Of a DNA stretch of 37,878 nt, positions 24,604-34,811 are shown one piece after another. Where the stretch lies: assembly GCA_900313705.1 (NCBI GenBank), contig OMSJ01000014.1:1-37878 (forward strand). The letters run 5' to 3'. This stretch comes from an uncultured Prevotellaceae bacterium (GTDB lineage Bacteria > Bacteroidota > Bacteroidia > Bacteroidales > Bacteroidaceae). Each line of letters starts with the position of its first letter. Positions within the stretch are counted from its first letter, which is position 1. The notes beneath the pieces are model-generated. The model made no database searches. It was not told the origin of the DNA and saw only the letters and a program-made list of their open reading frames with translations. The position numbers and the translations under genes were made by a program.

Positions 24604-26256
24604 ATGAAACGTCTCTTTATTCTCCTTGGAGCCTTGCTCCTCTCAATGTCCAATGTTCAATGGTCAATGATTTATGCCTGCACCAACCTGGTCGTGGGCA
24701 AGAAGGCCTCGAAGGACGGCAGCGTCATCATCTCCTATAGCCAAGACTCCTATGGCTCCTTTGAACCGCTCCGCGTGATTCCCGCAGCCGACCATCCTGC
24801 CGGAACGATGCATCCGCTCTACCATTACGAAACAGGCAACTACCTGGGCGAGATTCCTGAGGTGCCTCATACCTATGGCGTAGTAGGACTGATGAACGAG
24901 TTCCAACTGACCATCCACGAGACGACCTATGGCGGACGCTCGGAACTGACGGATACTGTCAGCGGCCTCATCGACTACGGTTCGCTGATGGTTCTTGCCC
25001 TCCAACGCGCCAAGACTGCCCGCGAAGCCATTCAGGTAATGACGGAGCTGACAGAGACCTACGGCTATGAGAGCGAAGGGGAGAGCTTCACCATTGCCGA
25101 CCCCAATGAAGTCTGGATTATGGACATGATAGGCAAAGGTCCAGGACGCAAGGGAACAGTATGGGTCGCCGTGCGTATTCCCGACGACTGCATCAGCGGT
25201 CACGCCAACCAAAGCCGCATACACCAGTTCCCACTCAAGGACAAGAAGAACTGCCTCTATGCGAAGGATGTCATCAGCTTCGCAAAGGAAAAGGGTTTCT
25301 TCAATGGTAAAGACGCAGACTTCTCGTTTGCAGACGCTTATGCACCAGCAGACTTCGGTGCCCTGCGCTTTTGCGAAGCACGCATCTGGAGCTACTTCAA
25401 CAAGTGGGGTGCCGAGGACATGCAGCCCTATCTCCCCTATGCCATGGGCGACACGAAAGGCAAAGTCATCCCTCTTTACGTCAAGCCCAAGGCTCTGCTT
25501 TCCGTTCAAGACGTCAAGGACATGATGCGCGACCACTACGAAGGCACGCCCATGGACGTCACCAAGGACATCGGAATGGGTGCGTGGGAAATGCCCTACC
25601 GCCCCACCCCGCTGAGCTTCGAGTGCGACGGGAAGAAATACTTCAACGAGCGACCCATCAGCACCCAACAGTCGGCCTGCGTATATGTCAGCCAGATGCG
25701 CTCCTGGCTTCCCAACCACATCGGCGGAGTCACATGGTTTGCCAACGACGATGCCAACATGGTGGCCTTTACACCCGTCTATTGCAACATGACGCAAGCC
25801 CCGGAGTGCTACGACAAGCATACCGCCGACGCCTTCCACTTCTCCACCCGCTCTGCTTACTGGGTAGAGAACTGGGTCAGCAACATGGTCTATCTGCGCT
25901 ACAATCTCCTTTTCCCCGAACTGCAGAAGGTTCGCGACCGCCTGGAAGCTGACTACAACTCCCTGCAGCCTGACATAGAGAGCAAAGCAGCGGCTATGGG
26001 CAAGGAGGATGCCATCAAATACCTCTCGGCATACAGCCACCGCACGGCAAGCGCCATGATGGACGAATGGAACCAGTTGGCTCAGCTCATCATCGTGAAG
26101 TACAACGACATGGCCGTCAAGCGCACGGACGAGAGCGGTCAGTACGAGAAGACGCCTGGAGGCGACCCCAGACCTGTGCTCCGCCCTGGCTATCCCGAGA
26201 ACTACAAGCGTCAGATTATCCAGCAGACAGGGACTCACTACCAAGTGCCCAATTAA
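24604..26256 (+). CDS. Secreted C69-family dipeptidase
   Basis: A 550-aa N-terminal-nucleophile peptidase of family C69 (PF03577, PepD-like). After a signal or propeptide (MKRLFILLGALLLSMSNVQW...) comes ACTNLVVGKKASKDGSVIIS, in which C26 is the expected nucleophile exposed by cleavage. Family blocks HTYGVVGLMNEFQL, GESFTIADPNEVWIMD and VAVRIPDDCISGHANQSRI are present. Such enzymes cleave dipeptides in the periplasm. The signal-peptide codons around 24645-24670 consist of AATGTCCAATGTTCAATGG-type repeats, which suggests some repeat DNA has been absorbed there. It is followed nine bases later by thiD, but a functional link to thiamine is not evident. Confidence 0.93.
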   Translation: MKRLFILLGALLLSMSNVQWSMIYACTNLVVGKKASKDGSVIISYSQDSYGSFEPLRVIPAADHPAGTMHPLYHYETGNYLGEIPEVPHTYGVVGLMNEFQLTIHETTYGGRSELTDTVSGLIDYGSLMVLALQRAKTAREAIQVMTELTETYGYESEGESFTIADPNEVWIMDMIGKGPGRKGTVWVAVRIPDDCISGHANQSRIHQFPLKDKKNCLYAKDVISFAKEKGFFNGKDADFSFADAYAPADFGALRFCEARIWSYFNKWGAEDMQPYLPYAMGDTKGKVIPLYVKPKALLSVQDVKDMMRDHYEGTPMDVTKDIGMGAWEMPYRPTPLSFECDGKKYFNERPISTQQSACVYVSQMRSWLPNHIGGVTWFANDDANMVAFTPVYCNMTQAPECYDKHTADAFHFSTRSAYWVENWVSNMVYLRYNLLFPELQKVRDRLEADYNSLQPDIESKAAAMGKEDAIKYLSAYSHRTASAMMDEWNQLAQLIIVKYNDMAVKRTDESGQYEKTPGGDPRPVLRPGYPENYKRQIIQQTGTHYQVPN

Positions 26257-26265
26257 GAAGAAGGA

Positions 26266-27078
26266 ATGAAACACTACACGAGCGTCCTTTCCATAGCAGG
26301 CAGCGATAGCGGAGGCGGTGCGGGCATTCAGGCCGACATCAAGACCATATCTGCCCTGGGATGCTATGCAGCAACAGCCATCACCGCCGTCACGGTGCAG
26401 AACACCATTGGCGTGGAGGCTGTTCATCCTGTCCCCACCGACATCATCCGGGGGCAGATAGAGGCCGTCCTGAGCGACATCGGTGCAGACGCTGTGAAGA
26501 CAGGCATGTTGCACTCGGCAGAAGTGGTGCTGACCGTCAGCGAGATGCTCCGCAAACACAAGGTGCGCAATGTAGTCATCGACCCTGTCATGGTCTCCAC
26601 GAGCGGGCACCGGCTTATCGAGGAAAGTGCCGTCAAGACGCTTCGGAAAGAGCTCATACCCCTTGCCCGAGTCATTACACCCAACATTCCCGAGGCAGAG
26701 ATATTGCTTGGGGCAGAAAGGCTGGACACTCAGAAAGCACTACCCGAAGCAGCAAGGAAGCTCGCACATATATATAATGTATCTGTCCTGCTCAAGGCAG
26801 GTCACCTCTCCGAAGACCTCCTGACGGACTACTTCTACGATAACGAGACAGGCATACTGCTCGAACTGCCTTCCCAGAGGATACAGACAAAGAACACGCA
26901 CGGCACGGGCTGCACCATGTCGTCTGCATTTGCTGCCTTGCTTGCCAAGGGCGAATCTTTGCCGGAGGCTGCAAAGCGAGCCAAGGAGTATGTGGCAAAC
27001 GCCATCCTCTACGGAGCCGACTATGAGATAGGACACGGACACGGACCTGTTAACCACTTCTACGAATCATGCAGATAA
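26266..27078 (+). CDS. thiD: Hydroxymethylpyrimidine/phosphomethylpyrimidine kinase ThiD
   Basis: A 270-aa ribokinase-fold enzyme that phosphorylates HMP to HMP-P and HMP-PP in thiamine synthesis. The N-terminal SIAGSDSGGGAGIQADIKT binds the pyrimidine; VKTGML, DPVMVSTSGHRL and the C-terminal anion-hole motif THGTGCTMSSAFAA (C216 in GTGC) are intact. No ThiE domain is fused. It is the first gene of the thiDSEGC run and its end overlaps thiS by 10 bp. Confidence 0.96.
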   Translation: MKHYTSVLSIAGSDSGGGAGIQADIKTISALGCYAATAITAVTVQNTIGVEAVHPVPTDIIRGQIEAVLSDIGADAVKTGMLHSAEVVLTVSEMLRKHKVRNVVIDPVMVSTSGHRLIEESAVKTLRKELIPLARVITPNIPEAEILLGAERLDTQKALPEAARKLAHIYNVSVLLKAGHLSEDLLTDYFYDNETGILLELPSQRIQTKNTHGTGCTMSSAFAALLAKGESLPEAAKRAKEYVANAILYGADYEIGHGHGPVNHFYESCR

Positions 27079-27266
27079 ACGTCAACAATAAACCCCTAAG
27101 CACCACAGCCACCAGTTTAGGCACACTTGCCACAGAGCTCTCCCTGCCGGAGAAAGGTGTGGCTGTGGCAGTCAACAACAAGATGGTGCCACGAAACCTA
27201 TGGGAGCAGACGCCCCTGAGCGAAGGCATGTCTGTCGTCATCATAAAAGCTGCCTGCGGAGGATGA
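27069..27266 (+). CDS. thiS: Sulfur carrier protein ThiS
   Basis: A 65-aa beta-grasp protein starting MQINVNNKPLSTTATSLGTL and ending AACGG. The terminal Gly-Gly is adenylated by ThiF and then becomes the thiocarboxylate that donates sulfur to ThiG. Length and ending are standard. It overlaps thiD by 10 bp and thiE by 4 bp. Confidence 0.95.
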   Translation: MQINVNNKPLSTTATSLGTLATELSLPEKGVAVAVNNKMVPRNLWEQTPLSEGMSVVIIKAACGG

Positions 27267-27913
27267 TACAATTCATTTCACACTTCACTGAGCGGTACAG
27301 CTATCTCGACGGCATTCGTCTCGCCCTGGACGGCGGCATCCGATGGGTGCAACTGCGCATGAAGGGTGCTACAGATGCCGAGTTCCTTCGTACAGGAGAG
27401 GAGGCAAGGAAGCTCTGCGACAGATACGATGCCACGTTCATCATCGACGACCGCGTGGAGCTGGTACGCGAGCTTGGAGCCGACGGCGTTCATCTCGGCA
27501 AGAAGGACATGCCGATTGCCGAGGCACGACGCATCCTTGGGGACGACGTCATCATTGGCGGCACGGCAAACACCTTCGAGGACATCGAGATGCACTACCG
27601 CGCCTCAGCCAACTACATCGGCTGCGGTCCCTTCCGCTTCACCACGACAAAGGAGGGGCTCTCCCCCATCATCGGCCTTGAAGGTTACCGCAACATCATG
27701 CAAAGGGTTCGTGAGGCAGGCTTCGACATCCCCGTCGTAGCCATTGGCGGCATTACGTCCGACGACATCCCCGCCATCATGCAGACAGGCATCGCAGGCA
27801 TCGCCCTCTCGGGAGCCATCCTACGAGCCGACAATCCAAAAGAAATGATAAAGAAAATCCTCGCCCCTAACGATAGTCAACCCTCTATGGGGAGAGTATT
27901 AAATGGTAAATGA
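27263..27913 (+). CDS. thiE: Thiamine-phosphate synthase ThiE
   Basis: A 216-aa TIM-barrel enzyme joining HMP-PP and thiazole phosphate. Residues visible: Q30, R32 and K34 in VQLRMKGA, D63 and D82 for Mg-pyrophosphate, IGCGPFRFTTTKEG (119-132) and AIGGIT (160-165). The start at 27263 overlaps the thiS stop (ATGA). An ORF beginning at 27200 is rejected because it runs through thiS in another frame. The last residues (SQPSMGRVLNGK) come from a CCCTCTATGGGGAGAG palindrome followed by a duplicated TTAAATGGTAAATG. The tail therefore looks repeat-derived. Confidence 0.95.
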   Translation: MIQFISHFTERYSYLDGIRLALDGGIRWVQLRMKGATDAEFLRTGEEARKLCDRYDATFIIDDRVELVRELGADGVHLGKKDMPIAEARRILGDDVIIGGTANTFEDIEMHYRASANYIGCGPFRFTTTKEGLSPIIGLEGYRNIMQRVREAGFDIPVVAIGGITSDDIPAIMQTGIAGIALSGAILRADNPKEMIKKILAPNDSQPSMGRVLNGK

Positions 27914-27932
27914 TTAAATGGTAAATGTCAAG

Positions 27933-28706
27933 ATGAACAATAAATTGATAATAGCTGGACGTGAGTTCAACTCTCGTCTGTTTCTGGGAACAGGAAAGTT
28001 CAACAACAACGACCTTATGGCCCGTGCTATCGAGGCTTCGGGCACAGAGATGGTGACGGTCGCCATGAAGCGCGTCGAGCTGGGCGATGCCGACGACGAC
28101 CTCCTGACGCACATCACCCAGAACCACAACATCCAGCTTCTGCCCAACACCAGCGGCGTCCGCAATGCAGAGGAAGCCGTCTTTGCTGCACAGATGGCTC
28201 GCGAGGCATTCGGCACCAACTGGCTCAAGCTCGAGATACATCCCGACCCACGCTACCTCCTGCCCGACTCTGTCGAGACGCTGAAGGCCACCGAGGAGCT
28301 GGTGAAGCTGGGGTTCATCGTATTGCCATATTGTCAGGCAGACCCGACGCTCTGCAAGCATCTCGAGGAAGCAGGAGCCGCCACCGTGATGCCGCTTGCT
28401 GCCCCTATCGGCACGAACAAGGGCTTGCGCATGAAGGACTTCCTGCAAATCATCATCGAGCAAGCCACCGTGCCCGTCGTTGTCGATGCCGGAATAGGAG
28501 CACCCAGCCATGCTGCCGAAGCGATGGAGATGGGCGCTGACTGCTGCCTCGTCAACACCGCCATAGCCGTCGCAGGCAACCCCGTCAGGATGGCAGACGC
28601 CTTCCGTCAAGCCGTCATCGCTGGCCGCCAAGCCTACGAAGCAGGACTCGGTGCTATCAGCGACGCTGCCGAAGCCAGCTCCCCTCTGACAGCCTTCCTC
28701 AATTAA
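27933..28706 (+). CDS. thiG: Thiazole synthase ThiG
   Basis: A 257-aa TIM-barrel enzyme that builds the thiazole ring from DXP, ThiS-thiocarboxylate and dehydroglycine. K99 in [17 protein letters not shown] is the Schiff-base lysine. [24 protein letters not shown] and the phosphate-binding [19 protein letters not shown] are intact. The start [12 protein letters not shown] is preferred because family proteins begin directly before LIIAG. An in-frame ATG at 27918 adds only MVNVK and lies in the duplicated TTAAATGGTAAATG repeat. Confidence 0.95.
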   Translation: MNNKLIIAGREFNSRLFLGTGKFNNNDLMARAIEASGTEMVTVAMKRVELGDADDDLLTHITQNHNIQLLPNTSGVRNAEEAVFAAQMAREAFGTNWLKLEIHPDPRYLLPDSVETLKATEELVKLGFIVLPYCQADPTLCKHLEEAGAATVMPLAAPIGTNKGLRMKDFLQIIIEQATVPVVVDAGIGAPSHAAEAMEMGADCCLVNTAIAVAGNPVRMADAFRQAVIAGRQAYEAGLGAISDAAEASSPLTAFLN

Positions 28707-28731
28707 ATTATCCTTTCGTTCTAACGACATG

Positions 28732-30354
<1,623 letters not shown>

Positions 30355-30364
30355 CATGACTGTC

Positions 30365-30751
30365 AATTCAGAATTCAAAATTAATAAATTCAAAATTCAA
30401 AAGGAGGCTTCGCCGCAGCGATTATAACCACAGATTGAACGGATTAAACTGATTTATAATTTACAACAGATTACACAGATTACAATAATTCATGTATGAA
30501 TTATATTTCTGTCATTTCCTTTATTTCAGCGGGACATTAAACAACAACGAATTAAAACGAATTGCACGAATTAATAATTCATGTATGAATTATATTTCTG
30601 TCATTTCCTTTATTTCTGCGGGACATTAAACAACAACGAATTAAAACGAATTGCACGAATAGATTTAGGTTACTTTGATTTTTCACTTTTCACTTTTCAC
30701 TTGCGAAGCACTTTCACTTGCGAAGCACTTTTCATTTCGCCGCAGGCAACC
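30365..30751. repeat. Dispersed long repeat block between thiC and thiF (about 1.5 copies)
   Basis: The block starts AATTCAGAATTCAAAATTAA, ten bases past the thiC stop, and repeats the unit seen after glnS: CTTCGCCGCAG, CACAGATTGAACGG, ATAATTCATGTATGAATTAT and TCTGCGGGACATTAAAC. A second half copy covers 30571-30660. It ends with TTTTCACTTTTCACTT, a duplicated TTGCGAAGCACTTT and CGCCGCAGGCAACC, running up to the thiF start. No gene or promoter is visible. Confidence 0.75.
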
Positions 30752-30758
30752 ATGAAGC

Positions 30759-31565
30759 ATGACTCAAGAACAGAAGCTACGATATAATCGTCACCTCATC
30801 CTGGAAGGTATCGGAGAACAGGGACAGGAACGGCTCTTGCAGTCGCGTGTGCTGCTTGTCGGGGCAGGCGGACTTGGCAGTCCAGTTGCTCTTTACCTGG
30901 CAGCAGCAGGCGTGGGCACGTTGGGGCTCGTGGACGGCGACGATGTGAGCCTTACAAACCTGCAGCGGCAAGTGCTTCACGGCACTCCTGACGTCGGACG
31001 ACCAAAAGTGGATTCCGCAGCAGACAGCATCCTGCGCCTCAACCCCGATGTCGAGGTAGAGAAGCATCCGCTCTTCCTGAGCGAAGACAATGCGCTCGAC
31101 ATCATCCGCCCCTATGACTTCGTGATTGACGGCAGCGACAACTTTGCAACGAAGTACCTTGTCAACGATGCCTGCGTAATGCTGGGCAAGTCCTTCTGCA
31201 TAGGCGGCATCAGCAGATACTCCGGGCAGGTGATGACGCATCGCCCGGGCACAGCCTGCTACCGTTGCCTCTTCCCCGAGCCACCGCTGATGAAGGACGT
31301 GGAGACGTGCGCCATGGTTGGCGTGTTGGGCAGCATAGCGGGAATGCTCGGCACCGTACAGGCCACAGAAGCCATCAAGTGTCTGGCGGGCGTGGGCGAA
31401 CCGCTCTTCAATGCCCTGCTCACCTTCGATGCCCTCACGATGAACTGGCAAAGGCTCGACTTCCCAAAGGACGAAGAATGTGCCCTCTGCGGAAAGCATC
31501 CCACCATCACGAGCCTGAAGGAATATGCTTTCCAGCCATGTGTCAAGGGGAAGAAGAAGACATAG
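30759..31565 (+). CDS. thiF: ThiF/MoeB-type E1-like adenylyltransferase
   Basis: A 268-aa protein of the HesA/MoeB/ThiF family. ATP-binding GAGGLG is at 35-40, acceptor-activating DGSDNF at 124-129 and the catalytic-type Cys at C184 (ETCAMVGVLG). The structural zinc ligands are C167/C170 and C241/C244. It adenylates the C-terminal Gly-Gly of a sulfur carrier. Given thiS 3.5 kb upstream on the same strand, thiamine synthesis is the likely role, but a MoeB role or both cannot be excluded. The sequence between thiC and this gene, where thiH often lies in Bacteroidales, is only repeat DNA. Confidence 0.9.
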   Translation: MTQEQKLRYNRHLILEGIGEQGQERLLQSRVLLVGAGGLGSPVALYLAAAGVGTLGLVDGDDVSLTNLQRQVLHGTPDVGRPKVDSAADSILRLNPDVEVEKHPLFLSEDNALDIIRPYDFVIDGSDNFATKYLVNDACVMLGKSFCIGGISRYSGQVMTHRPGTACYRCLFPEPPLMKDVETCAMVGVLGSIAGMLGTVQATEAIKCLAGVGEPLFNALLTFDALTMNWQRLDFPKDEECALCGKHPTITSLKEYAFQPCVKGKKKT

Positions 31566-31587
31566 GACTAAAATCTTAAATGCAGAT

Positions 31588-31618
31588 TTTGGATTATGAA
31601 TTAAAAGTTGTACCTTTG
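31588..31618 (+). promoter_or_regulatory. dnaB promoter
   Basis: TTTG (31588-31591), then 19 bases, then TACCTTTG (31611-31618), with a leader of about 45 bases. The -33 box overlaps the 3' arm of a small hairpin AAAATCT-TAAATGC-AGATTTT (31570-31590) that may act as the thiF terminator. Confidence 0.75.
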
Positions 31619-31670
31619 CATTGCTAAATATAATAAGGTATAAATAACAGGAAGTTCATTCGCAACACTC

Positions 31671-33245
31671 ATGGAAGCAAAAAAGGACGGTAGAAGGCGC
31701 TCCAGCACTACGAAGATTGTAGAAGTGCCTCAAGTTGACCAATACGGACACAAACAGCCGCAGAGCCTCGACATGGAAGTGGCTGTGCTGGGCGCACTCA
31801 TGGTGGAACAGGATTCTTACGGCCTTGTGGCAGAACTGCTCAAGCCGGAGAGCTTCTACGACCACAGACACCAGCTCATCTACCAGGCCATACAGACGCT
31901 CAACGCCGAGCAGAAGCCCGTGGACATCATGACGGTCATCGAGCAGTTGGAGCGCACCGACAACCTCGAGGCTTCGGGCGGCGAGGTATATCTGATGCAA
32001 ATCAATGCCCAGGTAGCCAGCTCTGCCCACATCGAGTATCACGCCAAAGTCATCGCGCAGAAGTCGTTGCAGCGACAGCTCATCACCTTCGCCAGCCTGG
32101 TACAGACCAAAGCCTTCGATGCCACCATCGACGTTGCCGACCTGATGCAGGAAGCTGAGAGTATGCTCTTCTCCATCTCGCAGAAGAACATGAAGAAAGA
32201 CTTCACGCAGATCGACCCTATCATCAGCCAAGTCATCGAGCTTATCCAGAAAGCACAGGCCAAGGAGGGCGGACTGAGCGGCCTGCCGACGGGCTTCCAC
32301 GAGCTGGACAAGATAACAAACGGCTGGCAGAACAGCGACCTCATCATCATCGCTGCACGCCCGTCAATGGGTAAGACGGCTTTCGTGCTCTCCATGATAA
32401 AACGCATGGCAGTCGATTACCAGATTCCCTGCGCCATGTTCAGTCTGGAGATGAGCAACCAGCAGCTTGTGCAGCGACTCATGGTCAACGTCAGCGAACT
32501 GAGCGGCGAGAAGTTGCGCAGCGGACAGTTGGCTCCATACGAATGGGGACAGCTCGACAAGCGCGTCCGACAGCTCTACAACGCTCCCATCTATATCGAC
32601 GACACGCCCTCGCTCAGCGTCTTCGAGCTACAGACAAAGGCACGCCGCCTGGTGCGCGAATACGGTGTGAAAGCCATCATGATAGACTATCTGCAACTGA
32701 TGCACGCCAGCGGCCTGAACATCAACAGCCGTCAGGAAGAGGTGAGCACAGTCAGCCGTGCGCTGAAAGGGCTTGCCAAGGAGCTCAACATCCCTGTCAT
32801 CGCACTAAGCCAGTTGAACCGTGGCGTAGAGAGCCGTGAAGGCATCGAGGGCAAACGACCGCAGTTGAGCGACCTGCGCGAATCCGGTGCCATCGAGCAG
32901 GATGCCGACATCGTCTGCTTCATCCACCGACCGGAGTACTACAAGCTGTTCGTTGACGACCAAGGCTTCGACTGGCACGGCAAAGCCATGTTCATCATCG
33001 CCAAGCACCGCAACGGTAGCGTGGGCGACATCAAGCTGGCCTTCCGCAGCGAATTTGCCCGCTTCTCCGACCTCGAATCGTCCATTCCAATGCCCGGCAC
33101 TCAGGAAAGCGACATGGGCGGACGCTTCGTCTCGCCGAAGATGACAGCAGAAGAGATGGCTGAGAACGAAAAAATTGCCAATGCCATCGGCGCCAACGGT
33201 TCATTCTCCGAACTGCAAAGCGCACAGCAGGGAGACGCGTTCTAA
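31671..33245 (+). CDS. dnaB: Replicative DNA helicase DnaB
   Basis: A 524-aa hexameric helicase that unwinds DNA at the replication fork. The N-terminal DnaB domain (about 30-135, DMEVAVLGALMVEQDSYGLV) is followed by the linker and the RecA-like ATPase core. Walker A is ARPSMGKTA at 229-237, IMIDYLQLM is Walker B, and SQLNRGVESR with DLRESGAIEQDADIV follows. No intein or insertion is seen. It is monocistronic with its own canonical promoter. A 22-bp-phased palindrome element begins about 15 bases after the stop. Confidence 0.97.
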   Translation: MEAKKDGRRRSSTTKIVEVPQVDQYGHKQPQSLDMEVAVLGALMVEQDSYGLVAELLKPESFYDHRHQLIYQAIQTLNAEQKPVDIMTVIEQLERTDNLEASGGEVYLMQINAQVASSAHIEYHAKVIAQKSLQRQLITFASLVQTKAFDATIDVADLMQEAESMLFSISQKNMKKDFTQIDPIISQVIELIQKAQAKEGGLSGLPTGFHELDKITNGWQNSDLIIIAARPSMGKTAFVLSMIKRMAVDYQIPCAMFSLEMSNQQLVQRLMVNVSELSGEKLRSGQLAPYEWGQLDKRVRQLYNAPIYIDDTPSLSVFELQTKARRLVREYGVKAIMIDYLQLMHASGLNINSRQEEVSTVSRALKGLAKELNIPVIALSQLNRGVESREGIEGKRPQLSDLRESGAIEQDADIVCFIHRPEYYKLFVDDQGFDWHGKAMFIIAKHRNGSVGDIKLAFRSEFARFSDLESSIPMPGTQESDMGGRFVSPKMTAEEMAENEKIANAIGANGSFSELQSAQQGDAF

Positions 33246-33260
33246 AAATAGTCTTTTATT

Positions 33261-33413
33261 ATGATAATCCGCAAAAACACCCTATGGAAAGAAGTACGTG
33301 GACTTATCTTCATAAGTACGTGTACTTATCCCCATAAGTACGTGGACTTATCCCCATAAGTCCGTGTACTTATCTGACCACTTCCCAGAGAGGGGTGCTT
33401 TTGCGGATTATCA
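33261..33413 (-). repeat. Dispersed 22-bp-phased palindrome element, copy D
   Basis: ATGATAATCCGCAAAA (33261-33276) and TTTTGCGGATTATCA (33399-33413) bound 153 bp with four units of AAGTACGTGGACTT type at 22-bp period. The TGACCACTTCCCAGAGAGGG block follows. Both ends are intact and the orientation is opposite to copies A and C. It lies between the convergent genes dnaB and yebC. Confidence 0.75.
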
Positions 33414-33447
33414 AATCTTTTATTTGTCGTACAAAGAAGCTCCGGAT

Positions 33448-34188
33448 TTACTCCTCGGGCTTCATGTTGGTATAGACGGTTTGGACGTCGTCGAACTCCT
33501 CAAGCTTCTCCACCATCTTGTTGATGGTCTCGCGCTGCTCGGGTGTCACGTCCTTCACGTCGTTGGGAATATAGGTGAACTCACCGCCGACATCCTCATA
33601 GCCGTCTGCTTCGAGCTTCTTCTGAATGGCATTGAAGCTGGTCGGCTCGCCGTAGATGGTGATGGTGGTCACGTCCTTTTCCTCGTCGTACTCCTCGTCG
33701 TACTCTTCCTCCACGCCGCAGTCAATCATCTCCAGGATGAAGTCGTCCATATCCATGCCGTCCTTCTTCTTGAAGGTGAAGACGCACTTGTGGTCGAAGA
33801 GGAAAGAGAGTGAGCCTGTCGTTCCCATGTTGCCGCTGAACTTATTGAAGACACTACGCACGTCGGCAACGGTGCGTGTGGTGTTGTCGGTCAAGGTGTC
33901 AACGAAGATAGCGATGCCGTGAGGGCCGTATCCTTCGTAGGTCACGCTCTTGTAGTCGCTCTGGTCCTTGCCCATAGCGTTCTTGATGGCACGCTCGATG
34001 TTGTCCTTCGGCATGTTCTCGCGCTTGCAGACGGCGATGACGCTACGCAGTGCGGGGTTGTTCTCGGGTTCGGGACCTGCAGCCTTCACAGCAATGGCAA
34101 TCTGCTTGCCCAGGCGGGTGAATGTCTTGGCCATGTGGCCCCATCTCTTCAGTTTGGTCGCTTTGCGGTATTCAAATGCTCTTCCCAT
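33448..34188 (-). CDS. YebC/PmpR family protein
   Basis: A 246-aa protein of the YebC/TACO1 family. Its N-terminus MGRAFEYRKATKLKRWGHMA differs slightly from the usual MAGHSKWANIKHRK but aligns in pattern. The core PENNPALRSVIAVCKRENMP, KDNIERAIKNAMGK, YEGYGPHGIAIFVDTLTDN and GSLSFLFDHKCVF is typical. An acidic EEEYDEEYDEEKD loop is present at about 156-168. The family has been described both as DNA-binding regulators and as translation factors relieving ribosome stalling; which applies here is unknown. It is on the same strand as pheT, separated by the four-helix-bundle gene and AT-rich repeats. Confidence 0.93.
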   Translation of the reverse strand: MGRAFEYRKATKLKRWGHMAKTFTRLGKQIAIAVKAAGPEPENNPALRSVIAVCKRENMPKDNIERAIKNAMGKDQSDYKSVTYEGYGPHGIAIFVDTLTDNTTRTVADVRSVFNKFSGNMGTTGSLSFLFDHKCVFTFKKKDGMDMDDFILEMIDCGVEEEYDEEYDEEKDVTTITIYGEPTSFNAIQKKLEADGYEDVGGEFTYIPNDVKDVTPEQRETINKMVEKLEEFDDVQTVYTNMKPEE

Positions 34189-34198
34189 TGTTTGGATA

Positions 34199-34411
34199 AA
34201 ATTAAGAATTAAAAATTAAGAAAGAAGAATTAAGAATTCTTTCATTCTGCTGTCTTAAACTTGGATGATTAAGATTTAAGAATTAAGAAATAAGAATTAA
34301 GAAGTAAGAATTGAAATCTCTTGTGTTCTTCCTTCTCATTCCATGTTAATAATGTGTTACATATTTTGTACGATTCTTAATTCTTCTTTCTTAATTCTTA
34401 ATTATATTAGT
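34199..34411. repeat. AATTAAGAA-type degenerate repeats between yebC and the four-helix-bundle gene
   Basis: Many direct units of AAGAATTAAGAA type (about 34200-34320) face inverted units TTCTTAATTCTTAATT (about 34373-34403), with a short non-repetitive core. The same units flank the other side of the four-helix-bundle gene (34779-34811) and occur upstream of pheT (about 37530-37560). Confidence 0.65.
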
Positions 34412-34771
34412 TTATACATTATTATTTATATTTTCTTTCGTTGTTTTAATGATACTTGCTATGATATGATCCAACTCTTCGCAATCGGAATAAAGAGAAA
34501 TGAATGAATCGTGAGTAATCAGTTCTGTCCTGTTCAAGACCCTTAGCCAGTACTTCGTTTCGCCTAACTCTTTGTACGCAATGTACATCTTGTTCAAGAA
34601 GTCTTTTTTGCTTGCCCCATACAGAGCCTCGCAGACGTTGGCTCCGACACTTGTGCCGGAACGTTTTACTTGACGGCTAATGTCGTACTCTTGATGTTTA
34701 AGAAGATACTTCCATAAGTTAACTATACGTACAGCCAAAGCCTCGCTCTTCTCTTGAACAGCATTTGCCAT
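34412..34771 (-). CDS. Four-helix-bundle protein (S23/IVP-like)
   Basis: A 119-aa helical protein starting MANAVQEKSEALAVRIVNLW. Family features are present: ISRQVKRSGTSVGANVCEAL and then SKKDFLNKMYIAYKELGETKYWLRVL. It belongs to the family of proteins encoded in 23S rRNA intervening sequences, related to Avd of diversity-generating retroelements. Its function outside those settings is not known. A TTG nine bases upstream (34780) is a possible alternative start, but the ATG at 34771 fits the family. The gene lies between pheT and yebC and is flanked on both sides by AATTAAGAA-type repeats, which suggests insertion as a small cassette. Confidence 0.88.
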   Translation of the reverse strand: MANAVQEKSEALAVRIVNLWKYLLKHQEYDISRQVKRSGTSVGANVCEALYGASKKDFLNKMYIAYKELGETKYWLRVLNRTELITHDSFISLYSDCEELDHIIASIIKTTKENINNNV

Positions 34772-34778
34772 TGGTATC

Positions 34779-34811
34779 AATTCTTAATTCTTCTCTCTTA
34801 ATTCTTAATTT
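34779..34811. repeat. AATTAAGAA-type repeat between pheT and the four-helix-bundle gene
   Basis: Three TTCTTAATT units fill nearly the whole 38-bp gap and run up to the pheT stop codon. They match the inverted units at about 34373-34403 on the other side of the small gene. Confidence 0.6.

Noticed and set aside
24664..26610. 648-aa ORF on the minus strand opposite the C69 dipeptidase and thiD
   Set aside because: It spans two well-identified genes on the other strand and has no recognisable domain.
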